DNA from: Acidobacteria bacterium OLB17 | Lineage (GTDB): Bacteria; Acidobacteriota; Blastocatellia; Pyrinomonadales; Pyrinomonadaceae | NCBI GenBank assembly: GCA_001567505.1 | Contig: LLEU01000010.1 | Location: 62,001 to 126,000 of the forward strand | Direction of reading: 5' to 3' | Length of the DNA stretch: 64,000 nucleotides | Shown here: piece by piece, positions 42,223 to 50,002 of the stretch | Layout: the number at the start of each line of letters is the position of its first letter | Numbering within the stretch: position 1 is the stretch's first letter | Translations under genes and position numbers: made by a program | The notes under the pieces: generated by a model | Databases searched by the model: none | Seen by the model: only the letters and a program-made list of their open reading frames with translations | What the model was told of the DNA's origin: nothing

Positions 42223-43194
42223 TTGAATAGATCTGACGTGATCCGGGCCTGGGGCAAGATCCTAAGCGGCCGATATCCAAACCTTTCAATTGAGATCACG
42301 CGGGAATGCCCGCTTCGGTGCCCGGGTTGCTATGCGTATGAGCCCGAACATTTGAACGGAGCCGGGAACTTGCGAGAACTCCCCGACCTAAAAAGCAATG
42401 CATTGATCCAAAGAGTGCTTGAGCTCGTTGATCTCCACAGGCCGCTGCATCTCTCGATCGTGGGCGGGGAGCCATTAGTGCGGTTTCGTGAGCTTAATAC
42501 GCTTCTTCCGATCCTCAGTGATAAAGGGATCGCCGTTCAGCTCGTAACGAGCGCCGTTCGCGAGATCCCGAAGGAATGGAATGCAATTCCCAACTTGTAC
42601 ATCGTTGTTTCAATTGACGGCCTGCAGCCTGAACACGATGCACGAAGAAAGCCCGCGACGTATGAGCGGATCATGAAGAATATCGAAGGCCATTCGATCA
42701 TCGTACATTGTACGGCAACCTCCCAGACGGCGCAGCAACCGGGCTATTATGAAGAGTTTCTCCGTTTCTGGTCAGAGAGACGCGAGGTGCGGCAGATCTG
42801 GATGAGCATCTTTACACCGCAGGTCGGCGCAAACGATCAGGAGATCCTGTCGCCCGCGGTGCGATCCGACCTTATCACCGAACTAAGCCGGCTCCGCGGC
42901 AAGTTCCCGAAGTTGTTGTTTCCGGATATATTGGCCGACGGATATCGCCATCCGCCGAATTCGCCGGCAGAATGTATCTTTTCGCGTACGACGGTGAACT
43001 ATACTGCCGATCTTAAGACCACGCTTGCTCCCTGCCAATTCGGCGGAACTCCCGATTGTTCCCAGTGCGGCTGCATGGCATCGAGCGGCCTTGCGGCAGT
43101 TGGAAACCACAAGCTGTTCAAGATTCTGCCAGTCCGAACGATCTTCAATGCGTCCGATCAGATCGGGAAGGCATTCAGGGCAAAGTCGGCTTGA
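42223..43194 (+). CDS. Radical SAM protein with C-terminal auxiliary cluster motif
   Basis: 323 residues if TTG 42223 is the start (GAGGA 4-8 bases upstream); GTG 42238 is an alternative. The radical SAM cysteines are CPLRCPGCYAYEPEH (C-x3-C-x2-C), followed by the SAM-binding SIVGGEPLVR and VVSIDGLQPEHDARR. The C-terminus carries CQFGGTPDCSQCGCMASSG, which looks like a ligand set for an additional Fe-S cluster, as in SPASM/twitch-type enzymes. The reaction is unknown. The gene is single and convergent with the hydrolase, 6 bases apart. I recall similar proteins in many soil bacteria, without a known function. Confidence 0.85.
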   Translation: MNRSDVIRAWGKILSGRYPNLSIEITRECPLRCPGCYAYEPEHLNGAGNLRELPDLKSNALIQRVLELVDLHRPLHLSIVGGEPLVRFRELNTLLPILSDKGIAVQLVTSAVREIPKEWNAIPNLYIVVSIDGLQPEHDARRKPATYERIMKNIEGHSIIVHCTATSQTAQQPGYYEEFLRFWSERREVRQIWMSIFTPQVGANDQEILSPAVRSDLITELSRLRGKFPKLLFPDILADGYRHPPNSPAECIFSRTTVNYTADLKTTLAPCQFGGTPDCSQCGCMASSGLAAVGNHKLFKILPVRTIFNASDQIGKAFRAKSA

Positions 43195-43200
43195 CGGCTC

Positions 43201-44073
43201 CTAGTGATCAAGGAAATTACGAATTGTTTGAACGCTCAACTCAAGCATCCCGTTCTCGGGAGCGGGACTTTCGGCTACGCCGAGGTATTGTCCGTGCAGG
43301 GCCGGAAAGATCATTAATCGACAGTTCGGGAATAGGCGTGACATTGCCACCGTGTGTTCGACCGACATTGCGTCGCGATCGCCGCTTAACAGAAGCGTTG
43401 GCACCTTGATCGATCGCAAGACCTCATCGTCCCAGTCCTTAAAGGTGGCCATTCGATCACGATCTTTCTCGAACATCTTTCGAAGCTGTTCCGCGTTTGG
43501 GTTCACCTTTAGGAATGCGTCTTTGAATACCTGCGGCATAACCTCAAAAGGTGCATTTTTCATTCCGTCCAAAAAGCCGGCGGGAAATCCGCTACGTTTG
43601 TAGAACGCCGACGCAACGATAAGGTGATCGACGAGCTCCGGGTGGCGATAAGCGATCTGCATAGCGGTATTTCCACCGTTACTAAACCCGAGGATGCTTG
43701 CCTTCCCGATCTTTAGTTCACGAAGCAAAGCAGCAACGTCGTCTGCATCCTGCTCGAAACTTTCCGGGGCATCGCGATCTTCAGTCCGGCCGTGAGCTTG
43801 CAGCTCCATCGCGATCACTCGAAAATGTTTCGAAACGAGCGGCATCAGACGGGCAAAACTTGTTTCAATGGTCGAACCGCCGCCATGGATCAGGACGAGA
43901 GGTTTACCCGTGCCGTGCATCTCGTAATACATTTTGATGCCGTTAACGGTCGCAAATCCCGTGGACGTTGTTGGTCTAGTCATGTTCTTGCTGCCTTTTG
44001 TCTGCCCGCAGGTCAGCGAAGCGAGCCAGAAACAAGCGAGACTCGCTGCAAATATCGTCAAAGTTGTCTTCAT
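43201..44073 (-). CDS. Secreted alpha/beta hydrolase
   Basis: 290 residues. Signal peptide (residues 1-22, ending CGQ); then the alpha/beta-hydrolase fold with LVLIHGGGSTIET (oxyanion), nucleophile Ser in LGFSNGGNTA, Asp in LSGDRDAMS, and His in ALHGQYLG. Close to the haloalkane dehalogenase/epoxide hydrolase/esterase group; the substrate is unknown. Its ATG overlaps the korA stop as ATGA, so it is translated after korA even though the function seems unrelated. Confidence 0.83.
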   Translation of the reverse strand: MKTTLTIFAASLACFWLASLTCGQTKGSKNMTRPTTSTGFATVNGIKMYYEMHGTGKPLVLIHGGGSTIETSFARLMPLVSKHFRVIAMELQAHGRTEDRDAPESFEQDADDVAALLRELKIGKASILGFSNGGNTAMQIAYRHPELVDHLIVASAFYKRSGFPAGFLDGMKNAPFEVMPQVFKDAFLKVNPNAEQLRKMFEKDRDRMATFKDWDDEVLRSIKVPTLLLSGDRDAMSVEHTVAMSRLFPNCRLMIFPALHGQYLGVAESPAPENGMLELSVQTIRNFLDH

Positions 44074-45962
44074 AAGTAAGCTCGGATCTGCGCGTAAATG
44101 TTATCGGCAGTGATCGGCGTTCCGTCGTAGTTTAGGACCGAAATGAGTTTCTTGGGATCGGCACCCAGTTCGATCAGCATAAGGCTTCGAAACTGGGCAT
44201 CGCGATTCTGTTCGACGACAAAGATCCGGTCGTGGGACGCGACAAATTCGCAGAAGGCCTTGCCGAATGGAAAGGCCCGCGGGCGCATTGCGTCCAGATG
44301 TGTGCCGTCGGCCTCGAACATCTCCATCGCCTCCATTGCAGCGTAGGTCGAGGTCCCGAAGTAGATGACCCCGTCAGGTGAAGATCGCGCAACATCCGAA
44401 CTGACCGTCGTTGTGCCGGCCGCAATGAATTCGGGTTGTGGGACAAGCTCCTTCGCCGTATCGAACTTAAGTGCAAGTCGATCGACATTTCGTTTGTAGG
44501 CATCGCCATCTTCGGTGTAGATCGCGTACTCGTCGCGCGATGAACCGCGAGTCGTGAATGCACCTCGCGTCACGTGCGTCCCCGGTATCGTCCTGTACGG
44601 AATACCGTCCCCATCAATGTCAAGATAGCGACCATACCGGCCGTTAAACTTAGTGAGGCCGTCGGCGGCTGAGTGGCCGTTAGACGAAGGCGTGTTCTTT
44701 GTGTAGATCACATCAAGCTGCTCTGCGGAAAGCACTTTGCCGCGGTCGGCAGAGTGCGAATCATCCCAGGCGAGCTCATCGGTGATATGGTCATTCATGC
44801 CAAGGTCGAGATCGGTGACGACGATCACGGGTGTCTGGAGGCGTTCGGTCAGATCGAACGCCGCGGCGGTCATTTCGAAACACTCTTTCGGTGTTGCCGG
44901 AAGAAGGAGCGGATGTTTCGTGTCGCCGTGTGATGCGTACGCGGCCAACAAAAGGTCCGATTGCTGGGTGCGGGTCGGCATTCCGGTCGAAGGGCCGGTT
45001 CGCTGTACGTCGATCAGCACGGTCGGGATCTCCGCAAAGTAGCCCAAGCCAAGGAACTCGTTCATCAGAGATACGCCCGGGCCGCTAGTCGCCGTGAATG
45101 CCCGTGCACCGTTCCAAGTCGCACCCATCACCATACCGATCGCAGCGAGTTCATCTTCCGCTTGCACGATCGTGTAGTTGTTCTTCCCGGTCTCGGGATC
45201 GACACGGTATTTGGCAGCATATTTCGCGAACGCGTCAACGACGGACGTGGACGGCGTTATCGGATACCACGCTGCGACTGTCGCGCCGGCATAGATCGCT
45301 CCAAGCGCACAGGCCGAGTTACCATTGAAAAGGATCTTGCCTTGCAAAAGGTCGCGCCGCTCGACGCGCATCGAGAAGTTTGTGATATCGAAGTTATCGA
45401 GTACCCAATTCTCACCGATCTTCAACGCCTTTAGATTCGGTTCGATCAGTCGCTCCTTTCCTCGAAATTGCTCGCCGATTATCTGCTCGATCACCGGAAA
45501 CTCGATACCAAAGAGCGTTACGAGGGCGCCGATATAAATTATGTTCTTGAATAACTGCCGCTGCCGGGCGTCGGTGAACTCCGCATTTGCGAGCTGCATA
45601 AGCGGGATGGCGATCGTCCGGATATCCGTTCGATCAAAGCCGGGCGGTAACGGCTTCGAGCTGTCATAGAGGAAGTAACCTCCCGGGGTGACCGATGCGT
45701 AGTCCTTCTTAAAGGACTGAGGGTTCACGGCTACGACAAGGTCAACTCCGTCGCGCCTGCCCAAATGGCCTTTTTCCGAAACGCGGACCTCGTACCATGT
45801 CGGGAGGCCCTGAATGTTTGACGGGAAGATATTCTTCGGCGTAACGGGAACTCCCATTCGGAAGACCGACCGCGTGAAGAGGGCGTTCGCCGACGCAGAA
45901 CCGGTGCCGTTAACATTCGCAAAACGGACGACGAAATCATTGATACTAGTGGGGTTTGTCAC
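44070..45962 (-). CDS. 2-oxoacid:ferredoxin oxidoreductase, fused gamma-alpha subunit (KorA type)
   Basis: About 630 residues from GTG 45962 (AGAGG about 10 bases upstream); a TTG at 46010 is less likely because the family starts near INDFVVRFANVNG. The N-terminal gamma domain (residues 8-180; NVNGTGSASANALF) is fused to the alpha domain (GNSACALGAIYAG, YPITPSTSVVDAFAKY, TSGPGVSLMNEFLG). The fused gamma-alpha layout is typical of 2-oxoglutarate:ferredoxin oxidoreductase KorA. It works with the beta subunit encoded at 39478-40530. One of the two borders of its upstream gap carries a CRP-type palindrome (46065-46080). Confidence 0.9.
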   Translation of the reverse strand: MTNPTSINDFVVRFANVNGTGSASANALFTRSVFRMGVPVTPKNIFPSNIQGLPTWYEVRVSEKGHLGRRDGVDLVVAVNPQSFKKDYASVTPGGYFLYDSSKPLPPGFDRTDIRTIAIPLMQLANAEFTDARQRQLFKNIIYIGALVTLFGIEFPVIEQIIGEQFRGKERLIEPNLKALKIGENWVLDNFDITNFSMRVERRDLLQGKILFNGNSACALGAIYAGATVAAWYPITPSTSVVDAFAKYAAKYRVDPETGKNNYTIVQAEDELAAIGMVMGATWNGARAFTATSGPGVSLMNEFLGLGYFAEIPTVLIDVQRTGPSTGMPTRTQQSDLLLAAYASHGDTKHPLLLPATPKECFEMTAAAFDLTERLQTPVIVVTDLDLGMNDHITDELAWDDSHSADRGKVLSAEQLDVIYTKNTPSSNGHSAADGLTKFNGRYGRYLDIDGDGIPYRTIPGTHVTRGAFTTRGSSRDEYAIYTEDGDAYKRNVDRLALKFDTAKELVPQPEFIAAGTTTVSSDVARSSPDGVIYFGTSTYAAMEAMEMFEADGTHLDAMRPRAFPFGKAFCEFVASHDRIFVVEQNRDAQFRSLMLIELGADPKKLISVLNYDGTPITADNIYAQIRAYL

Positions 45963-46064
45963 AAGTGTGATGCCTCTATTCCGAACAAATTTTAAGGGCT
46001 TTCGAAACAAAAATAAAGGTAGTCGAGGCGATGTCCAGCAAATTTGGCAAAAAAGATCTTCATT

Positions 46065-46080
46065 TATGATTCAAATCATA
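46065..46080. promoter_or_regulatory. TATGA-N6-TCATA palindrome upstream of RIC
   Basis: TATGATTCAAATCATA: half-sites are exact reverse complements. If it acts at -41.5 it predicts a plus-strand start near 46114 with a weak -10 (AAAGAT, 46102-46107); a TTGACT lies right beside it. The same palindrome class lies before the Nas-like operon and the Crp/Fnr gene. It could also act on korA, divergently transcribed 103 bases away. Confidence 0.6.
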
Positions 46081-46240
46081 TTGACTTGCGATCCTATTTG
46101 GAAAGATGGCAAGTACAGGCAAGGAACTGTGCGGCTAGTCCGATACTGTTCATAAGCGGCCGCGTGTAAAGGAACCGCGTTCGGGCCTGCACGAGAAAGA
46201 GTCGGAAACCGGCAATTTTATAAGAGGTGATCAATAATAA

Positions 46241-47113
46241 ATGGAACTTGATGTAAGCCGAACCGTAGCCGATTATGCGGTAGCATACCCCCCGTCAAAA
46301 CGAGTATTTGAAAAGCTTGGGATCGATTATTGCTGCGGAGGTAAAAAATCGATAACCGAGGCGTGTGAGTCGAAGGGAGTCGCTCTCGAGGATCTCGCTG
46401 AATTACTAAAGGCCGAGGAAGCAAGGCCGCAGAATGGTGAAGCCGTTGAATTGGACTTCGCTTCGATGTCGCTCGCCGCACTTTCGGACCACATCGTAAG
46501 GTGTCACCACAATTTTACGCGCGAGGAGGATGCACGAATCGTCGCCCTTTTGAACAAGGTCTGTTCCGTTCACGGCCGCAATCACCCGGAACTTTTTGAG
46601 GTCCAGCGGATCTTTGGTGAACTAAAAAGCGAGTTGGAAACGCATATGCTCAAAGAAGAGCGGATGCTCTTCCCGTACATCTCGCTTATGGAAAGCTCAT
46701 TCAATTTCGGGATGCCGCGGCCTCCCGCACCGTTCGGTTCGACGAGGAATCCCGTCGCGGTAATGATCAGCGACCACGACAAGGCAGCAGAAATGCTGGT
46801 TGAGATCAGGAATTTGACCAACGAGTTTACGGTACCCGGAGATGGCTGTGTGACCTACAGAACGCTCTTTTCCGCTCTCGAGGGCCTTGAAAAAGACCTT
46901 CATCAGCATATTCATCTCGAGAACAACATTCTTTTCCCAAAAGCGATCGAGATGGAAGACGCCGGTACCGTTTCGGATGCCAGGGCTCTGCAAGAGCAGG
47001 CTTGCGGCATCCATGAGCATGGTCATGAGCACTCCCACGGCCACGCACACTCGCACGGCCACGCTCATGGCCATGCTCAAGCAAATGGCTGCGGCTGCGG
47101 CTGCAACCATTAA
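46241..47113 (+). CDS. RIC family iron-sulfur repair di-iron protein (ScdA/YtfE) with His-rich tail
   Basis: 290 residues. The N-terminal ScdA domain (residues 1-60) has the YCCGGKKSI motif; the hemerythrin-like domain (residues 78-245) has the His/Glu ligand set in HIVRCHHNF, HGRNHPELFEV, HMLKEERMLFPY, DHDKAAEML and HQHIHLENNILFP. RIC proteins repair Fe-S clusters damaged by NO or oxidants. The last 33 residues are unusual: 12 His in HEHGHEHSHGHAHSHGHAHG and onwards, ending in GCGCGCNH, a probable metal store. AGAGGTG lies 12 bases upstream of the ATG. A strong terminator follows, so it is a single-gene unit. Confidence 0.93.
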   Translation: MELDVSRTVADYAVAYPPSKRVFEKLGIDYCCGGKKSITEACESKGVALEDLAELLKAEEARPQNGEAVELDFASMSLAALSDHIVRCHHNFTREEDARIVALLNKVCSVHGRNHPELFEVQRIFGELKSELETHMLKEERMLFPYISLMESSFNFGMPRPPAPFGSTRNPVAVMISDHDKAAEMLVEIRNLTNEFTVPGDGCVTYRTLFSALEGLEKDLHQHIHLENNILFPKAIEMEDAGTVSDARALQEQACGIHEHGHEHSHGHAHSHGHAHGHAQANGCGCGCNH

Positions 47114-47146
47114 CTCCCACATTCTCCCCTCTGCCAATGAAGCCTT

Positions 47147-47189
47147 GGCACCTTTCCTCTGCTCCACGGGGCGAAAGGTGCCTTTTTTT
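47147..47189 (+). terminator. Rho-independent terminator of the RIC gene
   Basis: Perfect 10-bp stem GGCACCTTTC (47147-47156) with GAAAGGTGCC (47173-47182), followed by seven T residues and then CTTTCC. Confidence 0.9.
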
Positions 47190-47250
47190 CTTTCCGCTGC
47201 TGTTCCGAGCCTACCGAAGTTTCAATAATTTGGTAAACGGAGCCTTGGAT

Positions 47251-48339
47251 CTAGCTTCCCTTGATGGGCAACTCTTTGGCGAGCGAATACACGAGGCCAA
47301 GGAACACGATCGCCCAAACGACAAGCGCAACGTAAACGACGATCTGCGGGATCAGCATCAAAGACGGGAAGTCCAGGGCCTTTGACAACTGAAATGTGCA
47401 GACCGTGTACATTCCAAGCGGGAAGACCATGCTCCAGTACTGCGGGTCGTAGCGGATCGGAAGCTTTTTGTATAGGTGCCGCCAGAGGCCGAGGATCACT
47501 AGAAGCGGGATCCACCAACTTCCCGCCGCCCAAAAGAAGAGCGTAAAGCCTTTAAGGAAAGGAACCAACTCTCTGATCAAATGAAACTCGTCAGCAGCGA
47601 GGATCAGTCGTGAGGCCGCAAGCGTCGTGATCGCGACCGCGCCCATATTGATCCAATATGGAGGGCCGAGATTCTCGCGTGTGATCGCAAGAAATGTGAA
47701 TCTGTAGAAAATCAGGGTTATGAGGATCAAGTAGAGCATGCAGCCCGTAAAGAACATACAAAGCGTAAAGAAAAGGAACTCGTGGCGGTATGTGCGGTAG
47801 TGGGCAGCAAGCAAAGTGCCGAGAACCGAGACTGACTGCGTGGCAACCGTCGCAATCAGCCACGTGCCGCTAATGCCCTTTTCAAGCGGCGGCTTACCCT
47901 CACGGATCGTCATTGCGGTGAAGAACGCATACATTATGACCGCCCACAAAATGAAGCCCACGATCCAAAGATAAACTGCCGGGGCGAACGTCTCCGCAAC
48001 AAGGATCAGTTGGCTGCCAAGCACGCAACAGCCCGCAACGATGGTGAGAAAGCCCGGTCCGCGCAGGTGGTCGATGAGATCCTTTTTTATCTCATCGAAA
48101 AAGAAGGTCAGCCTCGCTAGGAAGAGCACGGATAGAACCGCGAACGTTGCAATGTTGATATAAAGAAGGCCCCACGCAATGCCGCCAAAGCCCATTAGGG
48201 ACGCCGCGACGGAGGTAATGCCCGTTGCCATTACCATTGCGAAGTATCCGGGAAAGAGTTTCGCTACCCCGTCCATAAACCGACCCCGACGAGGCTCGGG
48301 CCTTGCTTGCTCAGAATTCGCGGGGCTCGTTTCCGTCAC
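47251..48339 (-). CDS. TDT/SLAC1-family anion transporter
   Basis: 362 residues from GTG 48339; ATG 48276 is an alternative start nearer the first membrane segment. About ten transmembrane helices; the N-terminal FPGYFAMVMATGITSVA is the TehA/SLAC1 signature region. This family includes tellurite-resistance proteins, malate exporters and the plant SLAC1 anion channel, which passes nitrate and chloride. As last gene of the operon with a nitrate-reductase-like enzyme it may carry nitrate or nitrite; this is inference. It overlaps the DUF3565 gene by 29 bases if the GTG is used. Confidence 0.85.
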   Translation of the reverse strand: MTETSPANSEQARPEPRRGRFMDGVAKLFPGYFAMVMATGITSVAASLMGFGGIAWGLLYINIATFAVLSVLFLARLTFFFDEIKKDLIDHLRGPGFLTIVAGCCVLGSQLILVAETFAPAVYLWIVGFILWAVIMYAFFTAMTIREGKPPLEKGISGTWLIATVATQSVSVLGTLLAAHYRTYRHEFLFFTLCMFFTGCMLYLILITLIFYRFTFLAITRENLGPPYWINMGAVAITTLAASRLILAADEFHLIRELVPFLKGFTLFFWAAGSWWIPLLVILGLWRHLYKKLPIRYDPQYWSMVFPLGMYTVCTFQLSKALDFPSLMLIPQIVVYVALVVWAIVFLGLVYSLAKELPIKGS

Positions 48340-48514
48340 ACTTTTTGCAGTTCAAGGTTTGACCGACTCTCGACTTCCGGCCTTCCTCGGTTAGCACCCA
48401 TTCGCGCACGCGGATGGGTGGATCGTGCCTTACGTGCTGATAATGGCCGCAAGAGAGCTTCGCCATCCAGTGGCCTTCGTCGTCGATCTCAAAGTCGTCA
48501 ACCCTTTGGTTCAT
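48311..48514 (-). CDS. Small DUF3565-like zinc-binding protein
   Basis: 67 residues. A CGHYQHVRHDP motif in the middle and CKKC near the C-terminus form a probable zinc site; the pattern MNQRVDDFEIDDEGHW-x-A-x-LSCGH (split) matches DUF3565. Function unknown; the family is often found next to respiratory or nitrogen genes. It overlaps both neighbours (17 bases with the upstream two-helix protein). Confidence 0.75.
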   Translation of the reverse strand: MNQRVDDFEIDDEGHWMAKLSCGHYQHVRHDPPIRVREWVLTEEGRKSRVGQTLNCKKCDGNEPREF

Positions 48515-48785
48515 TGATGCTCCGTTTGGCTAAGCCCACGGGTTTCCACCAATAAAAGATAGTGAGAGAGATGACCAAGCAGATCCCTGATGCCAGACTA
48601 AGCGGCAGTAAGTGGTCGAGCTCGTGGGCAAGCCCTGCCTCTACTGCGGCCGCAAGGATCCACATTTGTGCGATATTTATCATTACGAGTAGGGCGAGCC
48701 GCGCCTGAGCAACGGATCTGCGTCCCCTCGAGATAGGGCGATTCGGCTCACTAAATCCAACCGACTTCGCAGTTCTAAGTCTCAT
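48498..48785 (-). CDS. Small two-helix membrane protein of the Nas-like operon
   Basis: 95 residues. A basic N-terminus (SRGRRSVAQARL) is followed by two transmembrane helices (residues 30-50 and 62-82) and a short tail. I do not recognise a named function; it resembles small proteins placed after Rieske genes (possibly DUF6755). It overlaps the Rieske stop by 11 bases, so it is probably a membrane subunit or assembly factor of the same complex. Confidence 0.7.
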   Translation of the reverse strand: MRLRTAKSVGFSEPNRPISRGRRSVAQARLALLVMINIAQMWILAAAVEAGLAHELDHLLPLSLASGICLVISLTIFYWWKPVGLAKRSINEPKG

Positions 48786-49332
48786 TTCCGCGAACCTCCC
48801 GCCTATAGGCTACAACTTTACCATTCCGCAACTCTACATCGATCTTATCAAGCGGTCGTGGCGGTGGGCCAAAGAGTACCTCGCCCGTTGCCTCACTGAA
48901 CCCGCCTTCGTGGCAAGGGCATTCGAGACGCTTATGCTCTTTTGAATAATACACCGGGCACGATAGGTGCGTGCATTTCTGCCCGTAAGCCTTGAATTCC
49001 CCACTCGACGTTCGGATCAAGATCGCAGTGTCCTCCGGCCGCGGATACGAGAAATTCAACGCGGAGCCGGGAGCAAGATTCTCCGCCCCTTCGATGGCTG
49101 CCGGCGTGAAAACGCGTTCTCGCGTCGCATCATAGGCCGCCTTGGCGGAAAAGCCGACCGTGCCGACAAAAAAGGTGCCGGAAGCCAACACGAGAAAATT
49201 ACAGAATTCGCGCCTGGTAACTTCGGACTCAGCGTCGCGATTATATGGAAATTCGGCTTGAAATGAATCAGTCGCCTGCCTAACATTCGTCTCATCAGAG
49301 ACGGGACAATTTGCCTTTTCTGAACCTGCCAT
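48775..49332 (-). CDS. Membrane-anchored Rieske 2Fe-2S protein
   Basis: 185 residues from ATG 49332; in-frame ATGs at 49365 and 49392 overlap the previous gene and lack a site, whereas AAGGAG lies 12 bases before 49332. Residues 38-65 are a twin-arginine-type anchor (TRREFCNFLVLASGTFFVG). The Rieske motifs are CTHLSC and CPCHEGGF: both cluster boxes with the extra Cys pair that forms a disulfide in bc1-type, high-potential Rieske proteins. The soluble domain should face the periplasm. No cytochrome b of the bc1 kind is next to it; instead it lies with a molybdoenzyme. Confidence 0.9.
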   Translation of the reverse strand: MAGSEKANCPVSDETNVRQATDSFQAEFPYNRDAESEVTRREFCNFLVLASGTFFVGTVGFSAKAAYDATRERVFTPAAIEGAENLAPGSALNFSYPRPEDTAILIRTSSGEFKAYGQKCTHLSCPVYYSKEHKRLECPCHEGGFSEATGEVLFGPPPRPLDKIDVELRNGKVVAYRREVRGNET

Positions 49333-49348
49333 AGACCCTTTATACTCC

Positions 49349-50002
49349 TTACGACCGGAACTCATTTGTGTGGTCGGTCTCACCCATTTCATTTTCTAGC
49401 CACGACGCCTCTTCTCCGGCCTTTTGCGAGAGATGTTCCTCGAACTCTGTATCGCCTTCGACATGGACGGCATCGCCCTGGTTCGTGGGCATCATTAGAT
49501 ACACTTTCGTCTCGACCTTTTGATTTCCAAAATAGTGAATATTGACCGGCTTTGTGCGCCTTAGCGGTACAACGTCCTCATACTTGCCGAAAGTAAGAGC
49601 ACCGGTCGGACAAACGCTCGCACACATGGGTTTTAACCCCTCCGACGAGCGGTCATAGCACATATCACACTTCATCTGAAGGTGCATTGCCGAATTGTAC
49701 TTGGGAACGCCAAAGGGACAGGCATTCACACAGTTGCGGCAATCAAGACAGCGCGGCTTGAGGGCTGTCATCACTATGCCGTCCTCATTCTGCTTGATCG
49801 CATCGGCCGGGCAAACCTGCGCGCATGTGGGTTCCGCGCAATGCATACAGATCGTCGGCATCGTGGCCGTGGTCTCTCCGCGATCAAAGAAATCGACGAA
49901 GATCATCGAGTAGCCTTTATGGGTCGAACACTCCCTACAAGCGGCCACACAAGATCGGCAGCCGATACACCGCTGCGGATCGACAAACATCGTTTCCTGC
50001 AT
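49349..50002 (-). CDS. 4Fe-4S electron-transfer subunit (DmsB/HybA/NrfC type)
   Basis: 217 residues. Four ferredoxin Cys groups: [40 protein letters not shown] and CDMC...CASVCP, the standard four-cluster subunit of Mo-enzyme complexes. No export signal, so cytoplasmic like the catalytic subunit. It directly abuts the molybdoenzyme gene (stop 50003, start 50002) and would carry electrons between it and the membrane subunit. The C-terminal 40 residues are acidic. Confidence 0.92.
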   Translation of the reverse strand: MQETMFVDPQRCIGCRSCVAACRECSTHKGYSMIFVDFFDRGETTATMPTICMHCAEPTCAQVCPADAIKQNEDGIVMTALKPRCLDCRNCVNACPFGVPKYNSAMHLQMKCDMCYDRSSEGLKPMCASVCPTGALTFGKYEDVVPLRRTKPVNIHYFGNQKVETKVYLMMPTNQGDAVHVEGDTEFEEHLSQKAGEEASWLENEMGETDHTNEFRS

